A stretch of DNA of 62,076 bases from Chitinophagaceae bacterium. GTDB taxonomy: Bacteria; Bacteroidota; Bacteroidia; Chitinophagales; Chitinophagaceae. A program made the translations under genes and the position numbers. The stretch spans positions 1 to 62,076 of the forward strand of contig CANGBH010000009.1 in assembly GCA_947451935.1 (NCBI GenBank). Direction: 5' to 3'. Of the stretch, positions 62,028 through 62,076 are shown in pieces. A model generated the notes under the pieces. The model was not told the DNA's origin. It saw only the letters and a list, made by a program, of their open reading frames with translations, and did no database searches. Numbering within the stretch: the stretch's first letter is position 1; each line of letters opens with the position of its first letter.

Positions 62028-62060
62028 TTGTTTCAACCAACCAACCAAAAGGTATATTTG
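62028..62060 (+). promoter_or_regulatory. Bacteroidota-type promoter at the right edge
   Basis: TTGTTT (62028-62033), a 19-base spacer made of caac-type repeats, then TATATTTG (62053-62060), a perfect TAnnTTTG. It reads rightward to a gene outside the window. Confidence 0.6.
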
Positions 62061-62076
62061 TCGACTGACCAAAAAA

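Noticed and set aside
1-62076. Insertion sequences or transposase genes
   Set aside because: I saw no transposase or integrase motif in any convincing ORF; the duplications seen have no terminal inverted repeats.

Overview
The window looks like a chromosomal segment of a free-living member of the Bacteroidota (Chitinophaga/Cytophaga/Sphingobacteria side; I cannot name a genus). The reasons are the Bacteroidota-type promoters (TTTG, a spacer of 19-20 bases, then TAnnTTTG) before tRNA-Lys, before the DUF177-rpmF pair and at the right edge; the family content (7TM-AraC regulators, DUF3810, DUF4412, PKD-like adhesin, SLBB export proteins with many repeats, Wzi barrels); low G+C; and frequent TTG/GTG starts in tightly overlapping operons.

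Layout. 1-5.7 kb (minus strand): the N-terminal part of a secreted PKD-like protein, a 1015-residue secreted tail-fibre-like repeat protein, a stand-alone AraC-type DNA-binding protein and a 7TM-AraC regulator. 5.7-9.3 kb: repeat-rich DNA (a 128-bp direct duplication, then a 38-bp tandem array built on a cattccgagcgaagcgaggaa-type inverted repeat), an alpha/beta hydrolase, a truncated GIY-YIG fragment, an EEP-family hydrolase and tRNA-Lys(UUU). Two short copies of the tRNA 3' end lie downstream of it. 9.3-11.0 kb: an SDR oxidoreductase and a SAM hydroxide adenosyltransferase.

11.6-54.7 kb: a very large surface-polysaccharide locus. It opens with a Wza-like SLBB export protein, Wzz and a phosphoglycosyl transferase. 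A pseudaminic acid (Pse) pathway follows: pseB, pseC, pseF, a pseH-like acetyltransferase and pseI. No pseG is present. An SDR, a calcineurin-like phosphoesterase and an ATP-grasp ligase sit inside the run, between the PseH-like enzyme and PseI. Next come tailoring enzymes (hexapeptide acyltransferases, a PhyH-type dioxygenase), glycosyltransferases, a flippase and a polymerase. From 35.3 kb a second set of machinery appears: another Wza-like protein, two adjacent Wzi-type proteins, an RfbE-like epimerase, a second flippase, an inverted block (methyltransferase, second polymerase, WecG-type transferase, GT4), a lipoprotein, another GT4, a second polyprenyl-phosphate sugar transferase, a third barrel protein and a second Wzz. 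The locus therefore reads as two Wzx/Wzy systems joined end to end, or as one composite system.

54.6-62.1 kb: housekeeping and metabolism: plsX, rpmF and the DUF177 gene (minus), a DUF3810 metallopeptidase-like membrane protein, a DUF4412 protein (minus), a GH20 beta-hexosaminidase and a Gfo/Idh/MocA oxidoreductase. Two intergenic inverted repeats built on 8-base and 7-base periods lie here.

The most interesting points are the Pse locus lacking PseG but holding an SDR/phosphoesterase/ATP-grasp trio, the duplication scar in pseB-pseC around a WbpM-like gene, the doubled polysaccharide machinery, and the tRNA-Lys 3'-end copies. All functions are read from recognisable motifs in the sequence; no database search was run.
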